From Mixophyes australis (lineage: Eukaryota > Chordata > Amphibia > Anura > Limnodynastidae): 64,000 bases of DNA. The notes beneath the pieces are model-generated. The model searched no databases. It worked only from the letters and a program-made list of their open reading frames with translations, and was not told the origin of the DNA. The stretch lies in contig JAVHZZ010000005.1 of assembly GCA_036250195.1 (NCBI GenBank), positions 133,254,147 to 133,318,146 on the forward strand, in the 5' to 3' direction. This document shows positions 1 to 12,150 of this stretch, one piece after another (positions within the stretch are counted from its first letter, which is position 1; every line of letters begins with the position of its first letter). A program made the translations under genes and the position numbers.

Positions 1-42
1 GAAATATCCCTTACTTGTAGAATAAAGGTGACAATTATCTTC

Positions 43-2830
43 TCACTTGTTCAGGATCGACTGCTTTCTTTCAATGGGAAGCGTGTATCCAAGTGCTTTT
101 TCTTTGACCTTTATTGCTGTTGGCATCGTTAATAGCACAAGATATGGACCTCCCCACCGATCAGTCAACGATCCGGATCTTAAGAAACTTCTTACCATCA
201 CCCAATCTCCCGAATTCAAATTATGACAGGCTCCGTCAATCGGAATCGGTTGTGTGCCTATCACAGCAGCTTGAATCTGTCTCAACTGTTAAGTAAACGA
301 TAGAATGTAGTTAAGTCACATCATTAACTTGGCTTTGTCTGGTATTGCAATTCAGAGTTAATTAGGAATTTTTCCAAATAGAATCTCATACAGTGATAAA
401 TTGAGAGGACCTCAAGGGGTTAATCTGATAGCATGTAAAACTATTGGCAATGCGTCAGGCCATAGCATCCTCGTTTCCTTTTATACTTTAGACAGTTTAT
501 TTTTAATAATTCCATTGTATCTTTCAACTTTCCCACTACTTTGTGGATGGTACGGCACATGAAGCTGTTTTATACCTAATAATTCACACATTTGCTTAAA
601 AACAGATCCAATAAAATGATGACCTCGATCAGAAGAAAGTACCTGTGGTATGCCATATCTACATACAAATTCTTGTACATTTTTTTTTTTTTGCTGTTAC
701 ATTAGCGGTGGCTTTTGCAACTGAGTAACCTTCAACCTAACCACAAAATTGATCAACACATATTAATACATATTCTAACATCCTACACTTAGGAAGTTGG
801 ATAAAATCAATTCGAATTATTTGAAATGGGCCGCCAGTTGGTGGCAGGTGATTAGGTATTGTTTTTACTGCCTTCCCTGCATTACTCTATAGGTAGATAA
901 TACATCAAGCACAGTACCTGGCAGCTATGGCTGAAAATCCAGGTGCACACCAATACATATGGACTATATTCTTCATAGCAGTCTTACCTGCATGGGTTAA
1001 TCCATGACTCATGTGTGCCATTTGCTGGTAAGAGTGCTCTGAGAACTACAGGCTTACCTCCCTTTCCACGCCACAGTCCATCTTTACCAATTTGACATCC
1101 TGCCATTTCCCATCGGGCCTTTTCCTGTGAAACACAACCTTTTTGCATCTCAATTAGTTCAATTTGATCATGTATTTCAACATTTATAATTATAGTATTT
1201 TCAACAATCTGCAATGTCTCTTTCTGCTGCTTTCTTAGCAGTTAAGTTAGCTCTATGATTTTCTTTTGTTACTTCATCATGTCCTGTCATATGCGCTTGG
1301 CATTTAATAACTGCTACCTGTTTTGGTAACTGAATAGCATTCAATAATTAATTTACAATTTCATGATGAGTGACTGTTGTACCTTCAGCTGTAATGACAT
1401 TTCTTTGTCCCCATATTTCAGCATAATCATGAACAACACCAAACCCATATTTACTATCCGTGTAAATATTTACTGTTTTATCCTCTGACAATTGACAAGC
1501 TTTAATTAATGCTTTTAATTCAGCGATCTGAGCAAAATGTGGAACCGATAAGCTTTCAGAATATATAGTCACATTATCATCCACTATTTCAAATCCTGAC
1601 TTCAATGCTCCTGTATCTTTTCTCCTATGACAACCACCATCTACATAGAAAATTAAATCAGGATTTTGCAATGGTATTTCTTAAATCTGATCATGATGCA
1701 GTAGTTTGCTACATGTATACAACACAATCATGTGGTTCATGAGCAAAATATTCAAAATTCTGACGTTCACTTTTGTTTGGATTCTCCTCATCTGATTCAC
1801 TTAATGACAAATTATTATCATCTGTATTCAAATATACCTTCCCCTCCCTTTTTAATCTTACCAGGTTCAATATCAGAAGTAATAAACAATTGTAGCAGAA
1901 TATTTAAAACGTTACTTCTGACAAGTGTAGTATTTGCAGCCATTAGAAGAATCAATTCCCATTTTGTTAGTCTGCAATTTGTAACATGTCTAGTCATATG
2001 ACAATTTAAAAGCGTTAGTACAACATGTGACACTTGAACAGTAAGTGGATTTCCCAAAACTATTAGCATATTTGTCTACCAACATAGCTGTGGCTGCAAC
2101 AGTTTTAAACAATTTGGAAGCCTTCTAGCCACGGGATCAAGTTGCTTACTGTAGTATGCAACAGGTCTGGGGATATTCCCATGGGGCTGTGTCAAAACAC
2201 CAGCTGCATGACCTGAATATTCATGACAAAACAAAATAAGTGACAACTCATAATTTGATACATTTGGTTTCAATTTAACAGAGATTGGGCTAATCTTCAT
2301 TTTCCCAGACTCATTTAAATCTGTAGTCCACAACTGACTAGGTACATTTTCTAGCATGTCATCTACCATATTATTTAGCCCTATTTGTTAGCACCATACA
2401 AGCTGAATTTCATATGTGTCGTGATAAGGCATATTAGCATCTATATCAAGCGCTATCTGCACTTCATGTCTATTTCTCTCAGGTATGTCTAAAAACACTC
2501 CATCATGAGTACAATATATTGAACATCCTAACTTACACAACAAGTCTCTACCTAATAAATTAGAAGAAGCATTTGCTGCTAATAAAAAAAATAATAATGT
2601 TTATCTGTGATAGGACTTTAAGTGACTTTTTATCTGGCTCTATTTGTTTTAAAGAAATTACATGACCAACAACTACTATAACAATTCTGTCTGTAACTGT
2701 TAACAAAATTTAATTTTTTAGTACTGATCTTGCAGTTCCCGTATCAATCAGAAATTCATGCTTATTACCATTAACTGTCATATTCACAATGGGGTCCTAT
2801 ACATTGGTTTTTAATACTGGACACATGTAT
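43..2830 (-). pseudogene. pol: Retroviral pol relic lacking the reverse transcriptase core
   Basis: Broken pro-pol of the left retrovirus relic. A protease motif reading FLIDTGTARSVL can be translated near 2730-2760. In 2076-2369, sequence equivalent to the protease/RT linker runs after about 15 unrelated residues into sequence equivalent to the RT end (AAGVLTQ...RPVAYYS). About 250 codons that hold the YVDD active site in the younger copy are therefore absent. RNase H follows (FYVDGGCH and IYTDSKYGFG at 1348-1671). The integrase core near 540-660 still reads SDRG and a KVER segment. The C-terminal integrase part (43-285) ends with the NFLRSG..TDRW..PY pattern seen in the provirus. Incapable of replication. 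Confidence 0.8.
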
Positions 2831-2850
2831 ACAAGAGCTGCTTAAGACCG

Positions 2851-3525
2851 TTAATCAATATTATCCTGAGAGGTTGTTGTTTGATCTGGTCTTACCCGAT
2901 TGTCTCTTTGTTTTCTAGGCTTTCTGCAATACTTGGAAAAATGCCCCCTCTCCTGGCAGTTATAACATATCACTTGTGATCTGTTACTTCTGTCAGGATT
3001 TTTAACCCTTACATTAGTTTCAACCTTTTTAATTACCATATTATCCTCATGATGTGCAGCAATTGTGGCTAAGCCATCAATATCCTTTATAGCCCATAGA
3101 GGGTCATGAATTTGCACTCTGACTTTTAAATTATTTTTTAACCCTTCCACAACAGCACTAGTCAAAATACTTTTAAAATCCGCTTTTGCAAACACATCAG
3201 AAACACCCGAATAATTTACAACTTCTCTTCTGAATCTAGCATTATATTCTCTTACCCTTTCAATTGTACCCTGTTTAATCGAAAAAACTTTAGAATAATC
3301 TAAAAATTTAGCCATAGCAAAATTACACTGTACATAAATTTCAACTCTTGCACTATTGCTAAGGGTTTGACAATTAGCCTCATTTAACCAAATTTGCAAA
3401 GCTTGCGTTTCTTTACTTTTAAAAACACCCTTTCCTATTTCTCCTAGGACATTTATATCAAAATTTCCTTTTTCTGTAAATTCAGGATAACCATTTCTGC
3501 ACATATTGAACAGACCTTTTTCCAT
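2851..3525 (-). pseudogene. gag: Retroviral gag relic (capsid C-terminal part and zinc knuckle)
   Basis: An open stretch of 224 codons. The C-terminal part has one retroviral zinc knuckle of the CX2CX4HX4C type (CYNCQERGHFSKYC) followed by a basic tail, the RNA-binding nucleocapsid signature. The preceding 150 residues resemble the capsid region of the gag at 47803-49419, including the stretch around 'FSIKQG' and the 'RVQIHDP' / 'RVQTSTP' equivalents. The younger gag is 538 residues long, so about half, including the matrix end and its myristoylation signal, is not recognisable here. The apparent start Met is probably internal. Function lost; identification from the knuckle and from collinearity with the younger copy. 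Confidence 0.75.
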
Positions 3526-3560
3526 ATTTATGGAACATAATAGCTACTGGAGAACCAGGG

Positions 3561-4230
3561 GGAAATTTTTTTTAACCTACCATTAGGCTTTTCCAGTGTG
3601 GTTGCATATGCTTCCATGGCGCAGCTTATCTTTTTTATACTCCAGTGTCTGCGCTATGGTAATAGGGCTACACTCACTATTAATATGCAACTCCCTGTTT
3701 ACCGGCTCCAACCGTTATTAGGGAATCCACACCTTATCTCGTCCGATAACTCCTGGACTTATCACACACTCGCGTTACACGCACTGCTATCTAAGGCCTT
3801 ATAGTGTATTTTTATGTTTCACCGTAAGTGACTTGGAACTATTCTTTGCCTCCTTCAAACGTTAACCTGAGTGATATTTGAATTTGGCAACTGACCTGCA
3901 TTCTGGCCTTGTAAAGAAAGCCCAATCACACTCGCATACATTCAATTATTAATTCCATGGCTAACAAGGTATAACAGTCTCTGAGTAATAAACATAAAAG
4001 AGAAATTCTAATTGGTACCAAATCTATGCTAAATACCTCTATTCAAAAATATAAAGCATATAGACAAACAATTAAAGAGACGTTTGCTATTTCACACTTA
4101 CAGAGATAACTATAAATACCTTTTCAGCAAACCCAGAGAGTGGGAGACAGAAATATATAATCATAAGATAAAAATATATTACCTTTTTGGCCACCATTGA
4201 GTATATATTTTCCTCTCCCCTCTTCCAGAA
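3561..4230. other. Probable leader / upstream gag region of the left retrovirus relic
   Basis: Between the gag relic and a candidate LTR. By position it should hold the 5' leader and the missing N-terminal half of gag. No reading frame longer than about 70 codons on the minus strand looks like gag, and I see no myristoylation start. I assign it only by context. Confidence 0.35.
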
Positions 4231-4757
4231 GTGTTGGCTGATCGATAATTATAGATATTTCGATGGGCACCTCCAAAATGTCGACGCATAAATGATTCAA
4301 AAAATATAAATATTTGAAAAAGCAAAGGTTATCTTTATTCTTACAAATTGCATATGCAATTGGCTTGTATTCATCATGAAACAGGCAATATCCTCTATGT
4401 AAGACAGAAGTTATATAGAAGTAACACCACCCCTCTTACATACGTCACTAACCACTTCACATACTAAAGAATATACCTCATAAGGACAAATTTGGTTATA
4501 TATAATCTCTACAACCTCATTATAGTATATATATTTCTATGCCTAAGCAGGTCAAAGGGCATATGTGACCTCTTACACTCTTCTCTCTATATAGCATGAC
4601 AGTTGCTGACTATTTTAACATCCTATGAATAGATGCCCTATTGTAGGGTATAACATAGAAAAATATTTTAACAGAATACAGAAAACCATATGATCATACA
4701 GATTTTATACATCAACATTGTTTTATCCAACATATATTTGTACCATAATTTTTCCAT
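4231..4757 (-). repeat. Possible 5' LTR of the left retrovirus relic
   Basis: Starts TGTTGGCTGATCG, which resembles the TGTTATGTGCG end of the younger provirus LTR, and sits where the 5' LTR of the minus-strand relic is expected. It has a TTTATT (AATAAA on the minus strand) near 4330 and TATATA-like stretches. The far boundary is set by the Gmr1-like gag fragment that begins about 4760. No second copy is in the window to prove the ends. Confidence 0.35.
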
Positions 4758-4760
4758 TAC

Positions 4761-5009
4761 AATCTGCTGACCCGTACTGCACATCCCAGGCTCTCAGTGC
4801 CTTTTTCATTTCACTCCTTGTTGCTGTGTAAGAAATTTCCAACTTCTTTGCTTGGCACAGTACCTCAAGGTCCGCCCTGGACACTTTACTGTACTTTGCC
4901 AGCCTGTGCGTTCTCCTGGCTGCAGTTATTCTTCTCCTGAATAACTCGGCTCTCCTGACTGCTGCACGAAAAGCCGACCGGGTTTATCCCACTGCTGCCA
5001 CCAGAAATC
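4761..5009 (-). pseudogene. gag: Gmr1-like gypsy gag N-terminus and leader fragment
   Basis: Nearly the same sequence occurs at 41130-41384 in the larger Gmr1-like element. Read on the minus strand it encodes the beginning of the same gag (residues resembling DLEVLCQAKKLEISYTATRS) and stops abruptly at 4760, where other DNA begins. Next to the LTR is an 18-base stretch at 4986-5003 that reads as a primer-binding site. The fragment proves that the adjoining TGTGAC repeat (5010-6094) is the 5' LTR of this gypsy family. Confidence 0.75.
4986..5003 (-). promoter_or_regulatory. Primer-binding site, tRNA-Leu type
   Basis: On the minus strand the 18 bases TGGTGGCAGCAGTGGGAT lie six bases inside the LTR end. 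From memory of vertebrate tRNA-Leu (UAG/AAG) 3' ends, this differs at only one position from the expected complement. That fits minus-strand priming by tRNA-Leu. Confidence 0.6.
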
Positions 5010-6094
5010 TGTGACAGGATGGACTGCCTATGCCACCCTGTCTGTTGTTGCTGGGAACCAGCTGGGCTTACTTTTGCCACCGTTCCCTTTTATTATCCAA
5101 AAAGCGCCCTATTGCCGCAGTAGGAGGGGCTTACACAAGCTGCCACCACTGGACTCCTTACCGGCATCCAGTAACGGGTTTCTTCTGGGTCACTGACGCT
5201 GCTAGCGTGTCTCCTTGCTGGTGTACCTGGCTGGTAACTCCGGACCTCTTACTATGGATCCGGGTTGCTGTGAATGGATCTCCCCTGGCCTATCACACTA
5301 ACCAGGGCTGCTGGGTAGCGCATAGCGTTGGCACTGGAATAGCTTGGGTCCAAACCACAGAGACAACCGGAGAACGGATTAGATTTTAGGGTCTAATCTG
5401 CAGATCACAGGAAAACCGCAATATTGAAGATGATTCCAAGCAGGTCTTTAAAGCAAGATGTTTATTGCTCACACACACTGGTGGAAGGTCCCAGTATGAT
5501 CAGGTCAGATGACAATTCAGAAGAACAACTATATGCTCACAGAGCACCTCTTTTATACAGTTCAGAAATAGTCTATTTTTAGAAACAGGATATACTCTAT
5601 TGAAACCGAAATTTACATGCATTTCAAGGCTAACAAAATTTACACTTAGCTATGAAATTCACTCTGGCAAAGGCCAAACAGTAACGACCCCCTGATGAGG
5701 TCTTTGGCCAGAGCAGGCGTGACACTTCATCACAAAACTTCGTTAGCACTTTCTGCTATCAGACTTCTTTGCACATGTCCCAATTGCAGGTTTCCACAAG
5801 CAACCTTATAAATCCTTAACAATGACACTTCCATACTAAATACATCTCAATACACACAAGACACTCCATCCACAAAGGCCTATTGTATCAGATATATACA
5901 TCAGAAATAAGGCATATCCTTTAGTAAGGTGAAACCAGGAAAGACCAACTTTTCTATCCTGGTATCAGAGATAACGACTTCCTATCTTACAATAAACAGA
6001 AATAAATGCCTATGTAGTTATATAAATTTGCGCCCTGCTATATTTCCTTTAAATACATTTTTACCAAAAGTTATTTAATAGTGATCCAGTCACA
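5010..6094 (-). repeat. Gmr1-like gypsy LTR, copy a
   Basis: 1085 bp, beginning TGTGACAGGAT and ending ATCCAGTCACA, so the ends form an imperfect inverted repeat with TG...CA termini. On the minus strand there is a TATAAAA box (5550-5556) and an AATAAA signal about 90 bp downstream (5461-5466), as expected of U3-R-U5. It is joined to a gag/leader fragment at 4761-5009, making it a 5' LTR of a mostly deleted element. No target duplication is visible because the other end is lost. Confidence 0.8.
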
Positions 6095-7339
6095 CTTGCC
6101 TGAGAAATTAATGTTATTTTTTTGGACATACCTGTTTTCTGCGTGCGGAAGTGGTCACCTACTGACTGGCCCCCAGATGATCTGGCCATTCAAAGTCTTC
6201 ATGTCTTTAACTGGCCAAACAGTACTACTGACCTGTGATTGGCCAGCATAGGTGAATATTTTGCTTGCTATTGTCAGTGACCTCACTGATGGAGTTCTGC
6301 AGTGCCTGAGGTTGTTTGCTGCATTTCTAGTAGTTTCTAGTTCCTTATAAAGTAAAACGAGGCTACATTTTTCCAAACACAAATTGAAAATTCAAAGCTT
6401 TCCTAGCTCCTACCTTTTAATAGTCTTACATTTTCATTAAAGTAATCTAATATTCAAGGAAATTTCCTTTCATTAAAACATTTGTGTGAATATTTGATCT
6501 ATGTGAGCATTTATTATTGTGTCCTTTCAATTTAATGTACTATATGGAGTACTACAGCATGTTCATCTTAAAGAATATTTGCTGCCACAATATAAAAAAC
6601 AAAAGCTGCTAAGTATAATGTACATCTTTTGGTGGTTCATTTATATGTCTGATTTTGCATCCATAGATAAATTTAAAGATCATGTCCACTCCACTTTTTT
6701 TTTTCCATTCTTTATTGTTTTTTGAATGCCTTGTGAACATTATTATTCTCTTGCCTTATGGATGCAAAAAGAACTTCTTAGCAGCATCGGGGTAACTGTA
6801 ACTGTTTTGGTGAGTGCAGTAACTGTGTAAAAAAAAAAAAAAAAAGTAATAAAAAACGAAATAAATTGATTAAAAACAAACCTTAAATGTAATTCTAACT
6901 GCCTGCAAAGCTATGAAAAATTGGAATATTAGGGAGGATTACTGCAGGAAATGTTACTAAATATCTAAGGAATATGATTTTTTTTTTTTTTAAAGGAAAT
7001 GTAGGGCGTCCTTTTCTCAAAGTATAAATAGGTACATTTAAAGCTATGCTAACAAACTAAAGAAACTGTAAGATACTTACTCCTGCAGGCACCGTCATCG
7101 TCCTATTGTTATTAGAGATGTGTGGATTTTCAAGGTACTTATACTGCTGAATATTCACCCCAGTTTTAAAGGGCCTATTTGCTTGTCTCAATGTTTTAAA
7201 AATTTCAGACTACACAAATGTGTCTTGCCTTTTAATAACCGTTTAACACAATTTTAAACTGACAAATCGTACACACACAATAGTAAAGGCAAAATGTATC
7301 TTTAAGGACCACTAAAAACCGAGTGCCATAAGAACAACA
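6095..7339. other. No gene recognised
   Basis: AT-rich sequence with short A and T runs (for example an A run at 6830-6845). The short open frames have no family resemblance. I see nothing supportable here. Confidence 0.6.
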
Positions 7340-7347
7340 CTTTAGAC

Positions 7348-7977
7348 CAGGGGTCAGGGAACTTTTTTTCCTTTTACCCCCAAATATATTTAGATACACA
7401 GATGTTACCCCCTTGATTTGAAAGGAAGGAAATCATATATTATTAATTATTGGAATCCAAAATCTTATTGAGTCTATTCAAAATTTCTTTGAAAGCTTCA
7501 ACTTCAAAACTTCAGGTTTTGGAGAAATAATGTTGCTTCATTTTTGACACGAGAGCATCAATATTGGGGCATTTTGATGTTGGAGCAATTTGGATACAGT
7601 CTTCAGCGTCCAATCGATTTATCTGCTTTGTTTTTATGTTTGTTAGAGTGGAAAATCCTTGTTCGCAAAGGTAGGTTGTTGCAAAAGGCAGCAACTTTTT
7701 GACTGCCTCCTCATGTGCAATTTTGAATGCCTTTGCAGCTGGTGACATCCAAAAATATGACAGATCTGCTTTGTTTTCAAATGCAATACGTGCTTCATTA
7801 TTGCTTCGAAGCTCAAGAAGTGCCTCTGCCAACCCTTGAGGCTCTTCTGGTACAACAACAATTTCTCATTTAAAGGGGTCTACAATCCAACTGACAGCAT
7901 GTGAATCGGCAGCATTACCCCCAGGAATTTCATTTTTACCCCATTTGGGGTAATTTACCCCTGTTCCCTGACCACTG
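7348..7977 (-). mobile_element. Deleted hAT transposon with transposase C-terminus
   Basis: 630-bp element. Its left end CAGGGGTCAGGGAAC is the inverted repeat of its right end GTTCCCTGACCACTG, with mismatches only near the outer tip. It is flanked by a perfect 8-bp duplication CTTTAGAC (7340-7347 and 7978-7985), diagnostic of the hAT superfamily. The interior keeps about 100 codons of transposase in reverse orientation, so this is an internal-deletion derivative that would need a transposase supplied from elsewhere. Confidence 0.9.
7512..7832 (-). pseudogene. hAT transposase C-terminal (dimerisation) fragment
   Basis: 106 codons open. The stretch LPFATTYLCEQGFSTLTNIKTKQINRLDAEDCIQIA resembles the hATC dimerisation region in ZBED/Zaphod-type hAT transposases, where the usual pattern is a hydrophobic run then 'S.ERGFS.L..IKTK.RN.L'. 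Length is far below a full hAT transposase (about 600 residues) and the BED finger and catalytic core are absent. The frame ends just before the left terminus. It lies wholly inside the 7348-7977 element. Confidence 0.75.
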
Positions 7978-7985
7978 CTTTAGAC

Positions 7986-10559
7986 TGCTAGCTTGAAAAT
8001 CCTATCATTGGCATAATCCTCCTACCGTTATAATATAAATCCACATTTGGTGTCTGTAAAATAAGGTGTTTTTTTTTTTTAAGGTAGCTGTCTATTCAGA
8101 GAGATTGAGGTAACATTATTTTTACTGTTTTGGAAACCATAATCTTTTAAGCTAGGAGATTGCCTTGTTACTTTTTTTTTTTTTTTTCTTCTATTTTCAT
8201 GCAATGGGCAATTAGATCACTATTAAAAATGATATGATAAATCAAAGAGAGAACACATTGCCGGGGCAAATGCTTAGCATACAGTATATATTCAGTTTAA
8301 GTTAATTTATAGTAAACAGTTCACTCTAAAAAGTGAAAAGGTTAGCATTAAGCATTCTAAAATATGCCCAACTGTCCTTTAGCTATAACTGATTGTTTCA
8401 TCATTATATGGTCTAGAGTTATCATTAATAATGTTAGGTTTTTGTAGAATGTTAACTATTCTTTCTATTAATATTAATTTAGTGTTTTATATATTTTTTT
8501 GTAGATTAATCTAGTATTTTTTGATATGATAAACCCCTAAATATGAGATGCATGCTGTTTACCCTGTCTAAATGCTTTGGGATTCAATTGTAATATTTAA
8601 AGCTATGACATTTACCAGAGAAACACAAATCTATAAATGTGTGAAAAGCTATTCTTCATGTATGTACTAAAATATGTCTATTGGTTGTTACCAAATCTTT
8701 GGTCTGTTCTCCCGTGCATTAGTAAAACATCTCTTCACTCTTAAATGTTGCATCTCAATCTGCTTCCCTGTCCGTACCAGAGAAAAGTGTTCACTAAAAC
8801 TTTCTACAGACGTTCCTGTGATTTCAGTGGATAACAGAGATTAACCAGTATGCTGTTTCAAACTTTAACTGATTTGTATTTTCGTAAATCTATCATTTAC
8901 ATCATGTTTAAAAAAAAAAGCAGAGGCAACTAGTAGTACAGTTTACTTTTTATACACTCTGCTTTCTAAAGATGATACCATTATCCCTTGCCCTCAAGAA
9001 AACCTCATGCAAACATTTTTTTTTCCTTATTTAATTAGCAGCAACTACAAAGTAATATCATATAAATAGATATCTATCTAGCTCTGAAAAGTTATAAATT
9101 AACAATGGTTAAAACAGATACTGTAACAGACACCATTGCAAGACATAGCCAACTGATTTTGTGACAGTATTAAAGTGTAAAAATTAGAACAATTATGTGT
9201 TTACAAATGTTGACAGTCATACAATAACTGAAGACTTCCTGAAACCTAACTGGAGTTAACATACATAAAACCTGCTAAGTTAAATTCTATTTTTTTTTTT
9301 TGTCGATGAATGCAAACAAAATTGTGTAATAGGAGACAGACCTATACTATACAAGGGAGGAAATGATTTATTACTTGAGCACAGGCAGCAAATAGTCAAA
9401 CATTCTATCCATTCTGCAGCAATTGAATGCAAAGTAATATCCAGTCTGAGAGATAAGTCACTGCTCCAATGTCCCATACAGCTCCAGATGCTCTCCCCTT
9501 ACAGTCCCACAAAAAAATGATTGGAGGGTTAAACACCTGTGCTCTAATTCTACATATTTATGGATGGAGGCACTGTGCTCTTGGAGCACCCGTCCTGTCA
9601 AGATGGAACTGCTGTAACATAGGGTTAAGATGGTCACTCTGTTCTATTAAGTAGCAATTAGTATTAACCTTGCCTTCCAAGTGAAAGTGTGCCACACAAC
9701 ATTAGAGCCACAAGAACCCTTTAGAGACAATCACCTTTAGGTTAGCACCGTGTATTCACTCATCTGTTTGTTGAGAAAATGTTGGTGATTCATCTGACAA
9801 TATCACATTTCTTCGTTTCTTAATGGTAATTGCCTGTGCACCACTAAATTGCTTTTATTTTCTATGAACCGCTAAGTTTGCAGACATGCATTGCCAGGTG
9901 TTAGCAGTTTATGCACTGCAACCCATGCGGACACCTTAAGCACTGTTGCTCATGAAGCATGAGAAAGTTGTGCTATCCTAGTAGTTGAAGCTCATGTCAA
10001 ACGTCCCCTAACAATGCTCTTTTAAAGGGGTCTGTACTTTAAAATTGGAGATACTAACATACTCAATAAATAGGCATAAGCAAAGAATATTTTATGATTT
10101 TGCTGACAAATATGTTTAAAGACTTGAAGGGTTTAAATTGATCTGTAACGCATAGTGTAACTGTAAAAGTTAATGCTAATGTGTGAGAAGTCTCTTTTTT
10201 TTGTTTTTTTCCTTTCTTTTTTGACTGATGTATATAACTGTAAATGCAAGCATTGTATTTATTTCTAAGGTAATATTTCTACAGCATACAACTTGACTCT
10301 GAAACACGATATCACATGTAAATTAGCATCTCTACTAGGCCAGGATCAGAGTAAAGATGTCACCTTGACAACTGCATTCCTTTCCTAACATGGGTTGTCT
10401 TGTATGTGTCTGGTACAGCTAATAGGGAAACCGATCCAATGATGAACCATTCAAATATTTGGAAATCCCAGGTTACTGTAAACTCTGTTTTTAAATTCAG
10501 TTTTAGAAACTGCATTACTCCCTATGCCTAGATGCTAAATAATAATTGTGATTAACCCT
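7986..10559. other. No gene recognised; possible old DNA-transposon relic at 9480-10030
   Basis: Mostly AT-rich DNA with several T or A homopolymers. The part around 9480-10030 reads weakly on the minus strand like a decayed Tc1/mariner-type transposase (for example an SDES-like peptide near 9790), but stops are frequent and no inverted repeats are visible. I do not claim it as an element. Confidence 0.4.
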
Positions 10560-11535
10560 GTTTTGTAAGCTATCCAGCTTGCAAGAGGGAGGTGTGCTTT
10601 CATGACAGATCAGGGAAGAAATGTACTGTATGTGAGCTTGCATACTCTGGCCATTAGCCCAGTCAAATCTAGTCCTGATTGGTTGGCTCAGTGCAGTCTA
10701 CCACCTCCCCAGATCGGCGATCCTACTCAAAAATTCTGTAGGATTGGTGCAGTGTTCCAAGTACTTGAATTTATGATCGGGGGTGGAGACTGGTTGTGGC
10801 TCTATATAAAGCACACAGTTTGCTGTATTGTGTGTACTTTCTTTGTATTGCATGTGGGCGTATACCTATGAGCACTGTGACTTATAGAGAAGAGATCACT
10901 TATCTAATCCGTTCTGTGGTTGTCCTATGTTGAACACAGCTGCTTAGCCAACACTCGCTGCTTGCAGTCCTGATCCAAAGTAAGTGATCTGGTGGAACCA
11001 GCCACAGTCACTAGCAAAGATATGCTGCAGAAAAAAGCGGCTCCAGGAGCAGGGCCGAATTAAGGGAATGGAGGCCCCTGGGCTAAGGGGGCCTCCATTC
11101 CCCCGTGAGGGCCCCCCCCCACCGTGATCCGAGCCGCCCCTCCCCCCGGTGATCCGATCCGCCACACCCCCCCCCCCCCCCCCCCCCCCCCGCCACTTAC
11201 CGCCTCCTCCTCCTCCTTCCTTGGCGCACTGTACACTCTTTACTGAGGAGATCTTGAGAGAGTGAGACTCACGAGATCTCCTCAGTAAGGAGAATACAGC
11301 GCGCCGGGGAAGTACTGCAGTGAAAGTGCTCAGCAGCACTGATCGGGCTGCGGGTGCCCCCGCCCCCGACCGATCAATACTGCAGCTGAGCACTTTCAAG
11401 GGCCCCCTGGGTGCCATAGGCCCCTGGGCTGTAGCCCAGTTAGCCCTATGGTTAATCCTGCCCTGTCCAGGAGCCAGTGAAGCAGCCTTGTAGTGGCAGC
11501 ATCTAGTCTCCTACAACTGTTCATAGTTGGCACTT
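10560..11535 (+). repeat. LTR-like promoter region, interrupted by a hAT element
   Basis: The outer parts (10560-11049 and 11474-11535) have a good TATA box, CTATATAAAG at about 10800-10810. The stretch ends TTACA followed by TTGGTGGGTGTCTGG, which could be a primer-binding site. That would make it a plus-strand LTR, but no second copy or target duplication is in the window. The hAT element 11050-11465 is inserted inside it. Confidence 0.3.
11050..11465. mobile_element. Short non-autonomous hAT element with poly-C and hairpin
   Basis: 416 bp. Left end CAGGGCCGAATTAA is repeated inverted at the right end as TTAATCCTGCCCTG with one internal mismatch. A perfect 8-bp duplication TCCAGGAG flanks it (11042-11049 and 11466-11473), so hAT. 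The interior is very GC-rich, with a run of 25 C (11167-11191) and a palindrome built on GAGATC / GATCTC (about 11243-11292). It has no coding capacity; the Gly-rich reading frame through it (10944-11417, minus) is an artefact of composition. Confidence 0.88.
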
Positions 11536-12150
11536 ACAAATTGGTGGGTGTCTGGTGGTCGAGTAACCCCAGTAGGAATGGTCAGTAATTAATTCCGGCT
11601 ACTTGATTGGAAGATAAATCTGTAAAATCACAGACAAGAAAGGACAGTAGTTTCTAGTATCTGATATTTTTTACATATGTTGGCAAAAATTTCTAATTGG
11701 AATAACCATTAACGCTATTAAACCACCATTATCATTCCCCCTACCTAGTAACTACCTAAACTTTGTCCAAAATTTATTTTTCACCCCACATATTAAGTCC
11801 CTCAAACCTGGCTAAGACTGGAGATTACTTTTGCTAGTTTCTTTATATTTTGTAGATTGTTGTCGCAGGTTGTTAATTTTGTCTAATTCATAACTTTTAT
11901 AGTCCCCAAATTGTGGGCATTGATTTACCTGCATAAAATTGAATAATGCAGTACAATCATTACTGCAGTACAGCTGAACAATAAACTTGGAAACTAGTGT
12001 AAATATTAAAAGCCTTTTGTGTTTATTCTTTCAGTAATATCCGTTTTGTCCTTTTTGAAATGTGTGTTTATAATATAACTATTTAAGCGACTCATGTGAA
12101 TGACAAATATTCTTGTACACTGCTGCGGAATTGACGGCACAATATATATA
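11536..12150. other. No gene recognised
   Basis: AT-rich DNA between the LTR-like segment and a Tc1 relic. No open frame or repeat that I can name. Confidence 0.5.

Larger units (their letters stand above)
1..3560 (-). mobile_element. Old endogenous retrovirus relic (gag-pro-pol remnants)
   Basis: Minus-strand remnant of a retrovirus related to the provirus at 41493-51253. Reading right to left one finds gag capsid/nucleocapsid (2851-3525), a protease DTG region (near 2735-2755), a junction where most of reverse transcriptase is missing (2076-2369), RNase H (1348-1671), the integrase zinc-binding area (984-1214), integrase core (about 300-960) and the integrase C-terminal segment (43-285). 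Each piece matches the corresponding part of the younger provirus in order and orientation, but with many stops and frameshifts. Any env would lie left of position 1, outside the window. It is a dead, old copy. Confidence 0.85.

Noticed and set aside
9480..10030. Tc1-like transposase relic
   Set aside because: Only weak, stop-filled similarity; no terminal repeats or TA flanks could be set.
10944..11417. Gly-rich 157-codon frame on the minus strand
   Set aside because: It is produced by poly-C and GC-rich parts of a hAT MITE and crosses the element boundary at 11050.
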